A stretch of DNA of 64,000 bases from Nautilus pompilius. Lineage: Eukaryota > Mollusca > Cephalopoda > Nautilida > Nautilidae. The stretch covers positions 124,001 to 188,000 of the forward strand of contig JACATO010000046.1 in NCBI GenBank assembly GCA_018389105.1. Reading direction: 5' to 3'. Shown piece after piece: positions 1 to 12,800 of this stretch. The position numbers and the translations under genes are program-made. Under the pieces are notes generated by a model. That model was not told where the DNA came from, searched no databases, and saw only the letters and a list, made by a program, of their open reading frames with translations. Every line of letters starts with the position of its first letter. Within the stretch, counting starts at the first letter, position 1.

Positions 1-779
1 TACCTTGTAAATAACTCAGGGCTGCTATTTTCTGAATCAGGCCGATTGCTGTAGCTAAGAGTCTGGAGGTCCTGGAGTTAATGCTGCTGCAACAACAACA
101 AAAAAAAAAAACAGAAAGCCCCATAAAGGTCAGTGCTTTGGGTGTGGTGCATGATTCATAACAATAATAATAATAATCCAGCTGGGATGGATGAAAGCTG
201 CCTGATGTGGATGAGGCCAGGGAGGGAGAGGGGGAGGAGAGGCCGACCTTCATCATCTCTCGGAAAGTTCTCATTAAATTGAAAGACTTTCTTCCGTCTG
301 TTACCTTTTCCTGTGTAGTCACCATTTGTTCCATTCATATGAGAGGGGAGAGAGTTGGGGCTTGTGTGTGTGTGGTGTGGGGGGGGGTCATAGGAAACTA
401 GGGTTAGGGTAATTTTAGGGACGAGGATTCTTTCTCTCGGTGCCGCCACCACCACCACCAGTATCGATTGCCAGTGATCGATAGATATACACATCCGATC
501 GGCTCCACCACCACCAGTTCTTCTCTCCTGGTTGAGAGGAGGAGGAGGAGGATTGGGGGGGGTCGGTACCCTAGATAAGGAAGCAGCTATCTGCAGCGGT
601 ACTTGGCAGGCGCCACCCCGGTTCCGGCCACCGAACGACGGAGGAGGAGGAGGAGGAGGAGGACACTGGGGGGGGGGGAGGTCCCGCCCGCCCGCCTGGC
701 CTTTCCCTCTCACCTGTGGGGCTTACGTCATCAATATCGGACAACAACAAAAGATGACGTTAATTCGAGCTCGGTCAAC
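1..779. promoter_or_regulatory. 5' flank / probable 5' UTR and promoter of the E93-like gene
   Basis: No coding sequence is recognisable. It contains purine-rich GGA repeats (about 536-552 and 642-662), G runs (669-680) and a pair of CRE-type half-sites in inverted orientation (ACGTCATC at 725-732, GATGACGT at 753-760) only 20-55 bp before the start codon. No TATA box can be assigned, and the transcription start site is not visible. Confidence 0.4.
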
Positions 780-873
780 ATGGTAGATTGTGGTAGTCTA
801 CGGTGTGTTCAGGAGAGACGGGGCTTGAGGAAGGAGCTGCTTTCGTGGGGCAAGAAGATCCCCGTCTTAATAG
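780..873 (+). CDS. E93: E93-like exon 1 (start exon)
   Basis: Encodes residues 1-31 and the first base of codon 32, beginning [20 protein letters not shown]. It ends at a strong donor (ATAG|GTAAGG). The [15 protein letters not shown] block is the most N-terminal conserved segment of the LCOR/E93 family, which makes both this exon and its ATG credible despite the 24.5 kb to the next exon. No in-frame ATG further upstream has any sign of conservation. Confidence 0.85.
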
Positions 874-3800
874 GTAAGGATTCGACCGGCGCCGCTGGGG
901 TCGGCGGGGGCGGGGCTCGGGTCGGGGTCGGTTTCCCTGCGCGGCGCGGCTTCGTTATTGTTGTCAAAAAAACCCCCTGTTCCGATGGCGCTCTTCTGCC
1001 AGCCACCCTCACCCCCTCCCCCCCCTCATACTGCCCCCTCCCCCTCGCCTCGCGGGTTCCGCCGCTGGAGGCCCGGCCCGGCCCCTCCCCCTCCCCCGGA
1101 CTTCGCTTTATTCCGCCCCGTCCTCGGTGGGGGGTGGGGGGAGTCGCGGCGGCGGCGCCCGTACGATCCACGTCGGAGTTCGTCGCACCTTAATTATAAT
1201 TGACTCATCGCCGCCTAATTGCCAAAACCATATTGATGCTGCTGCTGCTGCTGGCCGAGTGATGGATGGATGTGACGGACGGACGGACGGACCGCCATAT
1301 TTTCGGTGCTCGACCCCTGCCGCCAGTCCTGTCCTTTATCGATTCTTTGTCTCCTCCCTCCCTCCCTCCCTCCCGATACACGGCCCCCCCCCGCTCTCTG
1401 TGGGGTCCCAGTCCTCGCGGGGGGGGGGGGGGTAACACGGCCACCCTGACCCCGCCCTCGCCGCCGATGGATTCGGGGAAATCGATATCGTGCCGTTTTC
1501 CCACCCGTGACCTGCCGCTTACTGTGCGTATGTTAATTAGGGGCCCTCCCCCTCCCCCCCGATACTCAAACAAAACAAGACCCTGTCCCCTTTACCCAGC
1601 GCGCGCAGCATCAGCATCTAATCACTCACCCCCCCCCCCACACACACACACCACACGCACCAAATGCTGCTGTTCTCGAAATCGGAGTCACGCTCCGGTG
1701 CGTAATCGAACCCCTCCCCTCCCCCTCCCCTCCCCCCTGTCCGGTCGGTCGGTCGGCGGCTGGTTTTTTAAATAATCGAACGTTTGATCGCCCGTCCCTC
1801 CCCCGGGGCCGGGTCCCGTCGGTGTTCAGCCTGCACGGAAGCAGGTGCGAATCAGGAAAATAAATACCACGGCAGGGAATGGAATTAAATCTGATTTTAT
1901 TTACTTCTAAATCGATTACGGTTAAGGGGAGGGGAGGGGGATAATTTTGCTGACTCCCCCTTCTGCTACAAGACAGATTATTCGGTGTCTGCTCGGACCC
2001 CGACACCCCGTTTCCAGCCCCAGCCCCGTGTTTAAGAGTGGCCGACTTACTCTACTAATGCGCTGTCTCCATTTCCATCATGGAACTTAGGAGGAGGAGG
2101 AGGATATAAGCTAGGGGTTAGGGTTAGATTCTCGTGTTCTCCTCATCCTGCAGAGTTTCTTCTCCGGAAACTTTCCGACCGGGAAGTCGGCAGCAGACAT
2201 CAGCGGAGGAAATTCCTGGCTCAAACGGTGGAACACGTTTGCATTAGCATCAGCAGCTCAGCTCATCACTCAGCGGGCAGCCAATCAGGGCAGCGACATG
2301 AGCAGGCTCTCAGATTTTACCATTTTATTTACTTACCTTCCCTCTCTCTCTCTCATGTTAAGGAAAAGTCAGCACCACTGTTGTTTGAAGGTCTGCAAAG
2401 ATCTTACCAATTTGAGGGATGATATCCTATAAACTCTGAATCTTCACTTTTACACCTGATGTACTTTTGCCACTGCACTTTACACTGGTTGTCTTGGGTT
2501 CTTGTTTTAAAAAATAAATAAATATATAAATATATATAAAATTATTGACCATAAGTCATAACCTTTTTCATGGATTTTAACTTCACAAGGTTGTTTATGT
2601 TTGGATCAGGTTCCTAATATATCATTTTATTTCTGGAATGGCAAAAAAGAATCCTGCACTTTCCCAAAATTGTGAAAGTCACCTGCACATATATGTGATT
2701 ACCTCATTGATTAGAAACTACTACTACTACTACTACTACTACTAATAATAATAATAATAATAATAGTGTTTCAAATGAAGCCTAGGCTGAAACAGAATTG
2801 ATGTAATCGTATCCAGCCAAGTTTCATTTGAACACCCATAGTCTGTCCCTATGCGTACATAATCTGACATGGAAGGAGGACTATGGAGAATTTTGATGAA
2901 AGCATTTATTTGAAATATTTAATCTCAGTTTATTTGCTAATTTTGGTCAAAAAGCCACATGAGCTGAAGCTTAAATATCGTTTGTGGAAGTTGTTTTGTT
3001 TTCTCCCCCCCTTTCTTATCGATAGGGGCAGTTAATGCATGGGGAATTAACTGTCTCTGGATGGACTTTCAGGGTTGTCTTACCTTTATATATTCAAGAT
3101 TTCTCTTGACATATTTTGGATTTATGAGGAATTTATTTGTTGTAGGCTTTCTGCCCCTTTTCCTGATAGTATACAGAATGCTGACATAAAAAATGGGCTG
3201 TGACACATTTATTGGCCATTTTTGGCGACAGAGGTAGATGAGAACACTTGCGCACTTCAAAGAATAAATGTTGCATTAACAGTTTGTGCCAACCTTACAG
3301 CGGAAAATGGTGCCCCATGATGGGAAATAAGATGGGATTTAATAAAAAAAAAAACAATCAGAAGTCCAATCACTTGCTAAATCTGAATAAATAAGGCGTA
3401 CTTTCAAAGAAGCAAATATTAGTACTCTTCTGGCTACCTTGATAATTCCCTGTTGCTTTTGAATTCCTTTGTTTTTCTCTGTATTCTTGTTTCTAGACGG
3501 GTGAAGGAATAAACCAACTGGTTAACAGATACACTTTGCATGCATAAGATGTATGCATGAGTGTGTCAACTGCACATTTGAAAATATCTTCAATTAGAGA
3601 GAAAGTTCTGCAGAACTTATATGCTTTTGTATTCAGTCACTGTTTACAACAGTTATTTTTTAAATAAATAATTGAATATTTAAAAGGGCTTCTTGCAGCC
3701 CTTAATTTGATAGGAAATTCTAAATCAATTGCTAGTTTATAATTTCACACACATCCAAGGACAGCAAGAGAAGTAATTTAAATAAAACAGCTCTGAATTC

Positions 3801-6800
3801 TCTACGTTTGTCAGCTCGTGCAGTGTCACGGGTTTCACCAGATCAAATTATACGACAGTCATCTGGTAAAAGCTCAGTAAACGATAAAAACATCATCATC
3901 TTTTATTGTGATAAAAACAAAAGTTAGTGAAATAATGAAAATATGAGCCATCAGGTCCAGAAGCTTCATGATTTTATGTATTATTTTATTTAGAAAATTC
4001 TTTAAAATTAGTTCCTGCACAGTTAGAACTTCCAAGTTGCTCACCTCTTGTTGTCTTTCTTTCTTCTCAATTCTTAGTCTCTCTGTTCCATAAACTGATT
4101 ACCTCCCCACCCACAAAAAAAAAAAAAAATAAAGGATATGTATCTACAACCACAACAACAGAATCACACATCAAGTAGATGGCATGAAATTTCCACCACA
4201 TGTTTTAAAATATCATGACCTCAGAATACAAAAACAACATGAGGATGGTTCAGTAAAAGAATTTTTCAAAACAATTGGTTGGAATGACAAACAAGCGGCG
4301 TAAAGATGATCTATGCTTCTGTCCCGTGCCGATGGTGGGGGTGTGGGACCAACTACTGGAATTCTACATAAAACTTCCCTAAAAACACCTGTTATATTGC
4401 CAAACAGATGACACAGTTTACGATAACCTTGTATAAAGTGAAATGGTGGACAGAGATTAGTGCCAGCTAACCCATGTATGCACAAAGATCTAAAGTTCTA
4501 GACTGCAAGAATTATACAAGCAGGGTTCCAGTAAGATGAACAATGAATACGTAATTCAGGGAAAGCTCACATCATTGATTTTCAATTTACACCTTTTAAG
4601 AGTTTTTAGGCAGAGATTTTTGACATTTAAGAATTTCCATCTTGTGATTAGTTTGGAAAGTACACGTCACACGGATTATATGTTAAGGAGTCCATGATCT
4701 CCCCAAATGCAGAAGTCAGAACGAAAAGCTTATGACATTTCTTAGCAAATGCCTCTGGGGAATCTGATACTCGATAGCACGTAACTGGTGATGGCCCCTT
4801 CTAAGATTCCTTTGTATGTTAAGGGAGAAAAGCAACAGGTTGGTAAGAAGACTGTTTATATTGAGGTTGTGTTGAAAGATAAGCTGTTAAATAAATAAAG
4901 AAATTGTTAATGAAGGGGATACAACTTACCCTCAAAAGTAATTCATTTTCTATAAATCTTCTGAGGCTTCTAAAATATTCATCAAGCTTTCTCCTCTTTT
5001 TAGCATACTGACAAAAACAAGGCTCATACATCCAAGTTTGATGGTAAATATCTGTTATTATAGATAACCAGAAAGTTCGAAAACTTTCAACCATAAAAGG
5101 GTACAAAGCAGGTCCTTTAAAAACATTCAGCACCCTACTGCTCAAAGAAAACTTGTAACTTTGACGATTAGTTACTATATTGTATTATTTTATCATTTGT
5201 CCTGCTCAGATGGCTGAAAGTGCTGTAAAGTGTATTATTCACCTAAAAATTATATATAGCTTCTCTTTCCTTGAATTATTTTTGAATACTTCAATCAAAT
5301 CACCCTTAAAATAACGTTAGGCTAAAGTAAGCCATTTGAGCCTTTGTAGTCTTTCTAGATAACTATATATATAATTGCTCATGCCTCTGATCATCCTAGT
5401 AAATTTCCTTTGAACCTTTTCTTGACAGACAAACCCCATTTGGTAATGAGAACAGGATTCCATGCTTAGAAACTGCCACATTAAATGATTAAATAAAGTG
5501 AAGAGTCATATGCTACAGCCATAGCCAAAAGTTGTGCATCAACCTGGAATTTTCTGACTTTAGAAACAGTTATCTGCATCAAGCAAATTTAGCACTAGAT
5601 AACTTGCAATAGTGAATTAAACCAACCTGTTGCTTTTCTCCCTTAACATACAGAGGAATCTTAGAAGGGGCCATCACCAGTTACGTGCTATCGAGTATCA
5701 GATTCCCCAGAGGCATTTGCTAAGAAATGTCGTAAGCTTTTCGTTCTGACTTCTGCATTTGGGGAGATCATGGACTCCTTAACATATAATCCGTGTGACG
5801 TGTACTTTCCAAACTAATCACAAGATGGAAATTCTTAAATGTCAAAAATCTCTGCCTAAAAACTCTTAAAAGGTGTAAATTGAAAATCAATGATGTGAGC
5901 TTTCCCTGAATTACGTATTCATTGTTCATCTTACTGGAACCCTGCTTGTATAATTCTTGCAGTCTAGAACTTTAGATCTTTGTGCATACATGGGTTAGCT
6001 GGCACTAAATCTCTGTCCACCATTTCACTTTATACAAGGTTATCGTAAACTGTGTCATCTGTTTGGCAATATAACAGGTGTTTTTAGGGAAGTTTTATGT
6101 AGAACTTCCAGTAGTTGGTCCCACACGCCGCCACCATCGGCACGGGACAGAAGCATAGATCATCTTTACGCCGCTTGTTTGTCATTCCAACCAATTGTTT
6201 TGAAAAATTCTTTTACTGAACCATCGTCGTGTTGTTTTTGTATTCTGAGGTCATGATATTTTAAAACGTGTGGTGGAAATTTCATGCCATCTACTTGATG
6301 TGTAATTCTGTTGTTGTGGTTGTAGATACATATCCTTTATTTTTTTTTTTTGTGGGTGGGGAGGTAATCAGTTTATGGAACAGAGAGACTAAGAATTGAG
6401 AAGAAAGAAAGACAACAAGAGGTGAGCAACTTGGAAGTTCTAACTGTGCAGGAACTTTTTTTTTTCTCTAAAGAAACTCTGTGGCTCTATTTTTATTAGT
6501 CCCCTGACAATGACAGTGAGTTTTCATGATTGCCAGATATTTTATAATTTGGTCAGAATACTGACACCATGACACTGAATGCACCCACTTACACAGCTGG
6601 TTGTGCATGAAGAGTTCATAGGGGTTTTATTTGAATTGCTTATCCAGTTTTGCCTTTATTTGAAGTATGGCAATGCCCTGCCTGTCATTCTTCTTTTTAT
6701 TGCTGTTGGCAAAACTTTTAAAGCTATTATACTGTCCAACTGCTATTGTTAGTCAAGCAGAACTGCAACTTATTAACAGTATTTCCTGTTGGGGCTGGGT

Positions 6801-9800
6801 ATTGTTTACCCAGTGGCATGTGTTCCAGATAACAGGTTATCACTTATGTGAGGGCAGGTACAATTTAGTTCCTGTTGGGTCAGGGATTTAGCTTGTACAG
6901 TCTTCCTCCCTACTATAATTAGAATTTTTTTTGTAAGTTCTTCGTTAAAGTTAGTTTAAGTCAGTGTGCAATGGGCGCATTTGTATAGAGCTGTTGACTG
7001 TCATTTTGCAAACTTCTTCCTTGGCTGGCTTAGCTGGTGTGAAGTGCCTCATTATGAGACCTTTATTATCTGTGGTTTTCCACACACACACATATAAATA
7101 TATATATCAGCGATATTAGCTGTATCATTTTACAGGGGAGTTGAAACAGAATTCGGTATACAGCCAATGGATATATATATATATTAAAATGGCTAAAGGT
7201 TTGTTCAGCTAAAGTGGGGAGGGGACCTGCCATCGTGATCTGTGTACATTGTATGAGTTATTAAGAAAGAGACAAAAAACAAGTAAACACATCTAATGCA
7301 TTAATACTGGAATAGCGGCATCAAAATAGTTTCTTTTGACGCAGCAGTGAGACGAAAGCTACTCGCAGACACTGAATAAGCTGGGATCATCTGACTCGGG
7401 GGGGGGGGGCGGTGAACAGTGGACCAGTCAGGTGCCAGTGTGTGCCTCACACTAGTACAAATGCAGTGGTGTTTTCTCGCAGTAACCATCTTCAAGACAG
7501 CTCATTTACTGCAACTGTTGGCCATCAGGATGGCCAGAAGAAAGGAAATATGTCAGGAAATCATCTACTTTTTACACTTTGAGAGGCGGAGATGGAAAGA
7601 GAAGAGGCGAAAGCAGCTCAGAACATCTAACAAAGGTGTCTCATTGTGCATTGAAAAGAAAACAGCTCAGGGTGTCAAGCATGGAGTTAAAAAATGAACA
7701 GGACAAAAGGGAGTTGTAGCGTCTGTGTTAGAGGACAAATATATCATGCCAGAGTATAGCAAAGCTGACTTTCATGGAACCAAAGGCAGTTGTTCCTCTC
7801 ATGGCAGTGAAAAAGCATCTTAGAACTGCTGGTCTAAATGGGTATTTAAACCACCCCAAGATGATTAGGGTTAAACAGAAAAGGGAAAGAACTAAATGGG
7901 GAAATTTGCACATTATAGGCACAACTGAAAGTTTGACCTTTGTGGGTCAGGATGTAGAGCTTTTGTCCATCAACAGGTTGAAAAACATCAAACTGCTTGG
8001 TGTTATTGCTTTGGTGAAGTGTATGGCTGGCAGCACAAAGGTTAGAGGTGTTTTGAAGCATATCAGGTTGGCAATATGTACAGAAGTAGGGGAACATTAT
8101 ACAAGGAAGATTGCCATGATGTTTTATAATGACAGGTGATATTCTCTGTAGCATCCCGACTTATTGGTGAAGGGTTAATTCCCCATTTTTTTGGGGGAGG
8201 TAACACCCCCCAGGGCGCACTTTCTAGATTATGCAGATAGTCTGTGGGGCATTAAGCGGCAGCAAGCATGTGTTCTCCAAAACATGGTTTTGGATGTGTC
8301 AATGACCAGGTTTGTCATAGCTCGAACTTATTCATGATGAAAGCCGTCAGAAAAGTAAAACAAACAATGCAACACAGTTTTTCCACAACAAAATGCCATA
8401 GAATCCAGCAACACCAGACTGGTTTATTTTATGATATTCTTTGCTAGAAAGCAAAAAAATGTCTGGCTGCATTGATGACAGCGGTATGTAATCCCACCTG
8501 CCCCCTATAGCAGGTTAGTGGTATCTGTCTTTGAGCTGGCTACATATTTGGTCAGATATCATAACGCAGAACACACAGGGTTGGAGCTGTGTGGATTTGT
8601 CATCACAAAGGGCTACATTATTGAGGTAGGTCCTGTGTCATAGCCCCTACAGCTCAACCTGTGCCAAGTAATGCAGATTTAAAGGGTAGTGCATCCCAAT
8701 TGGTATACAGTGGGTTAAGTATAAATATATTAACTGTTCACTTCCAAATTTATGGCCAAAGGAATATGAAAGTCTGTTCTCAATAACTGTTTTAGTGAAT
8801 CAGGACGAAGATAGCTATAGTCTGGGTCAGTCAACTAAGAGCCTTCAGGCATAATTTTTTTCAGTAGAACTGTTCTCATTCTCACAGGACTTTTCTAGCC
8901 TGAACAACCAAGGCTCATTTGTAGCTCTAATCCCTTTTAGATCCGTGTCTTCTATCAGGGCCAGAGAGAACCAGTGTGTCTGGTTACACAGATCTGATGT
9001 TACTATCCTTTCTACTCAAGCAAACTATCTTGGTCTCAAACCTGTCGACATCGGAAAATTTAATTATAGCTTATATCCATTTCATTTGATAATTTTCGGT
9101 TAGTAATTGTAGTTATAACATTAAGTATAAGGAAACCTTTAAGGAGGCAGTTTATACCCGCAGAGCACTTTTGCTAAAACAAATATATGTCTACCAGATG
9201 TGGTACGTTCCTACATAATTACCAGTTCTGTTGGGTCTTCTGAAGTCAGAGAGATCAGGTGCATTTTTCTTGATTTTTAAATCCTTTTCTCTTCTCACTG
9301 ATAGTCTCAGTCCCCAACATAAGTTTCTTATTTCTATAGTAACTAGGAATAAGTGGTAACAAGAACAACAACAGGTGATTCTAAACAACCTTGTATTAAA
9401 AATATCGAAAAAAGATGGTTATAAGTGGCTTTGAATAAATCACATTGCACGGCTCCATTCTTTTAGCAAAATCTTTTGCGCTTGCTCATTTTTCTTTCTC
9501 TCTCCCCCTTTTTGTCTTTCTTTTTTTCTTTTTCTCATCATTTTCTTTTTCATCCTTCTCTCTATCTTTCAGCATCTCTATCTATCTTTCAGCATCTCTC
9601 TCTCTCTCTCTCATATATGTACACACTGTAAAATATATTAAAAAAACTCATAGTGGAACAGGTATTCCTAACATATGCTTTCATAACTGGTAAGGCTATT
9701 CTACTTTGCCCAATATGTATTAACTTGGTTACTGGTGTGCGATTATTTAGTCTTACCATTTTCAAACACTGATTATGAGTACTGTCATAAAAGGTAAAGC

Positions 9801-12800
9801 TAATTAACCTTAAATTTGCTACTCGTAACTTGTTATATGTAAAAGAGAGGGAGAGATCAATTTAACAGTATTAAAGCTAGGTGATCTACTTGTTCTAATT
9901 TACATGATGGAGAAAACAAACATTTCTCTACTGTTATGCATTGCTGCTCATTAAATGCCATTGAATAAATGTATAACACATACTGTGTGAGTCCAGTTGG
10001 TGCTGACTTGGTGTATTTGTTCCAAACATCTACTTAGATTTTTTCTCACACTTTGAATGCCATTGGCTGTGTTTCATGAGAACTTGCTATTCTTATCACA
10101 ACCACTTTCTCTCTCTGCCAATTTTCCACATCATCGTTAATTGCATTTTTAAAATTTTTTTCTAACTTAAATTTTAATTAAAACTTCCAAATGTTTTGGT
10201 TTTCTGTGCTGTCCCTGCACCACACATCTCAGGGTATCTGTCACTCTTGTTTCTTTTTTTTTTTCATTTTATTAACTGTGACTCTGGTAGGTAATGGCTT
10301 TGGACAGCTTAAAAACTGTGTAAGTAATGAGCTTTTCCAATACTTGGTCCAGAACTGCGTAAAATGCTATTAGGTGCACAACAGATGTAGGTAAGGAATT
10401 AAGACATCGCTGACATACAGCTGTAGTAGTTGATCCTTCATACGGTGATAAAGCTAACCAACTTCCGTGAAATGCTTTTCCTACTTTGCGAAAGGGAGGG
10501 GAGTCTGTAGATGGAGACTAAATTGCTATTGAGTGATGGGTTTTAAGCAGTTCATCAGATCTGCCCTTAAAAACATCTACTCTAGCTGTTTCTGAGCTTG
10601 GAAATTATTAAATCTAAACCATGGGTTTATATATATATAAATGTATATTGAATACTCATAAACACATCTCTGAATGATACAGCTTTCCTGATTCTTGAAC
10701 ATTAGAAATCTCAACTTAGCTACAGACCTTTTTTGTTTTTCTTCAGTAAAAACTTGCAGTGAGCAGAAACATTCCTCTCCACCCTATTTTAAAACATTAA
10801 TAATATTTATGGCCAAACATGCTCATGGTTGCTAAGCGATGGGTAGGAAACGTTTTTTGACCGTCTTTCTTTAGTTTTGTTTATAGGCCCTTCAACTCAT
10901 GGATTTGCCTTAGTTTTGAGGACCACGATCGGTCCGGCTTGATACAGCATCGTCCTGCTGCTTTTCTTTTTAAGTCAGCATAGGGGACAGTTAAAGGGTT
11001 CCTGTACCATACTCCACCTTTAAAGCTTCACACGAAATATATCTCGCACATTCCTCAGCAGAATAAGGAAAATTAGTTTAATTTGCTGTAGTGTTGTAAT
11101 TTTGGTTTGTTCATCTACACACAAGCATGCGCGGTACTGCATTTTTCTAGGTACGAGAATCTAACTTGGGTCCTTCAAAATTACTTTACTGACCACCATT
11201 TCCCCCCTTAACCTTATTTTGTACTTTAGCCCTAAAACAGTGAATCATTTGGCTACATTTTTCTTCACCACCTGTATCCAGACGTATTGACACGCATGAA
11301 TAGTTGCATGGATTTTGTGCACAGGCAGATACTAAACTGATGGCTGGCTTTGTTTGAACCTGTTGTTGGATGAGAGTGGGTCTCGCTGATGAGGAGGCAC
11401 TAATTAGGAAGAGGGCTGAACGTCTGATCTTTTGTTTTTGTTATGCACGCTAATGGCGGTTGATGAACTAGTAATTTGGACAGCAAAAGGGCAGCAGTCA
11501 CGAGAGTAGCGATGGACAAACCTATTCAGTTTTTCAAGCTTCTGATCAACAAGATGAAATTTGTACCTTATTTCATCACCAGTTTTTGCCCCCCCTTTTT
11601 TTTTGTTCAAGCACTTATTTTTAGAATTTGAATTTCCACTTTGTTGATCTATCTAAGTAAGTAAAATGGCATTCAAAGAATATTCTCGATGTGTAGTCTG
11701 TTCACTGCTACTGTCTGCTGTGGCAGGGTTAGAGTGGTTTGAAATAAAAAATGGATTCACATATTTGCTGCCCAGATCAGACTTAGATGTGAAATATAAA
11801 GATTTTGCAAGCCTATATCCATGGCCATGGGACTCCTCTATATCTTGATAAAACTGTATCCTTGATTTGAAATTTTAAAAAAAACCCTGGGGATCTTTTG
11901 CAATAAAGTTTAAGCCAAATTGATCTGGCCAGGACTCGTGTAGGTTTTCATGGGAGATACCTGATGTTAAAGCTGAAGTGAACTCAGATGTGCACACACT
12001 TTTTAAAATGTAGTCTAGTAACAAGCAGTATTTTTAATTGTTTGGATGGACAGAAAAATTTAAGATGCATCTTTTGGTCACCCGAATGGCTACTATCAAT
12101 GGATGATTAGGAGTTTGAGAGACTGCAAGTTGTTTCGTTGGATAACCCAAAGCAAGAAGAGATAGCCAGGGCAGAGAACAGAGTTGGAAAGACAAAGGGT
12201 CATCATCAATGTGCTAAAAAAAGAGTGGCCATTGCTTTAAAAGTATGCAACGATGTAATCAACAAGAGAACCGTCCTAACTTTGTGCATTTTGAATGTGT
12301 CACGCTAGGTGGACAGAGCAGCAGAGTTCAGGAGAAAAAGTGAAAAATAGGGATTTAGGCCTCCCTCTCCAAAAGAGCAAAAATGTAATTAATATTATTA
12401 ACTAGGGTAGATTGATCAATATAAATATCACATTTGCACTGTACTAGATAGCCAGAAACTGAGATTAAATTCTAGATTCTGCTCACACATAGTCTCTGGG
12501 TATAATAAGGCAGAGCAAAACTTATGCTTGGAAAAAATCGTAGCTATAAGTTTCAGTACCATATGAATGTAATTGCCAGTTTTTAATGAGGAAAACTGTT
12601 TTAGGTATTTGCTTTTCCATCAAAAGGGATTGTCAAGATTTATATCCATTTTTATAACTTAAAATGAAAGTAACTACATTGCAAAGCAGCATATTTAAAT
12701 TTAGCTCATTGCATATATACCACAAATGTATTAAAGAAGAAAAAATTTTTACTGTTTACCTTATACAGGATTTTCTTTCTGTCTTGCAATGGGTGATAGA

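Noticed and set aside
156-2006. Several long open frames on both strands in the first 2 kb
   Set aside because: They are rich in Pro, Gly and Arg because of the GC-rich, C-run sequence, overlap each other in several frames and have no recognisable domain. Only the conserved block from 780 is credible.
400-2130. TTAGGG-like telomeric motifs (about 402-421 and 2110-2128)
   Set aside because: Only one or two imperfect units each, which is not an interstitial telomere array.
4213-4485. 90-codon frame in the left inverted-repeat arm as a gene
   Set aside because: The other arm carries a one-base insertion (GCACTAAAT) that breaks the same frame, and no family is recognised.
7774-8139. 121-codon plus-strand frame ([15 protein letters not shown]...)
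   Set aside because: No recognisable domain, no splice context and an overlapping open frame on the other strand; treated as chance.
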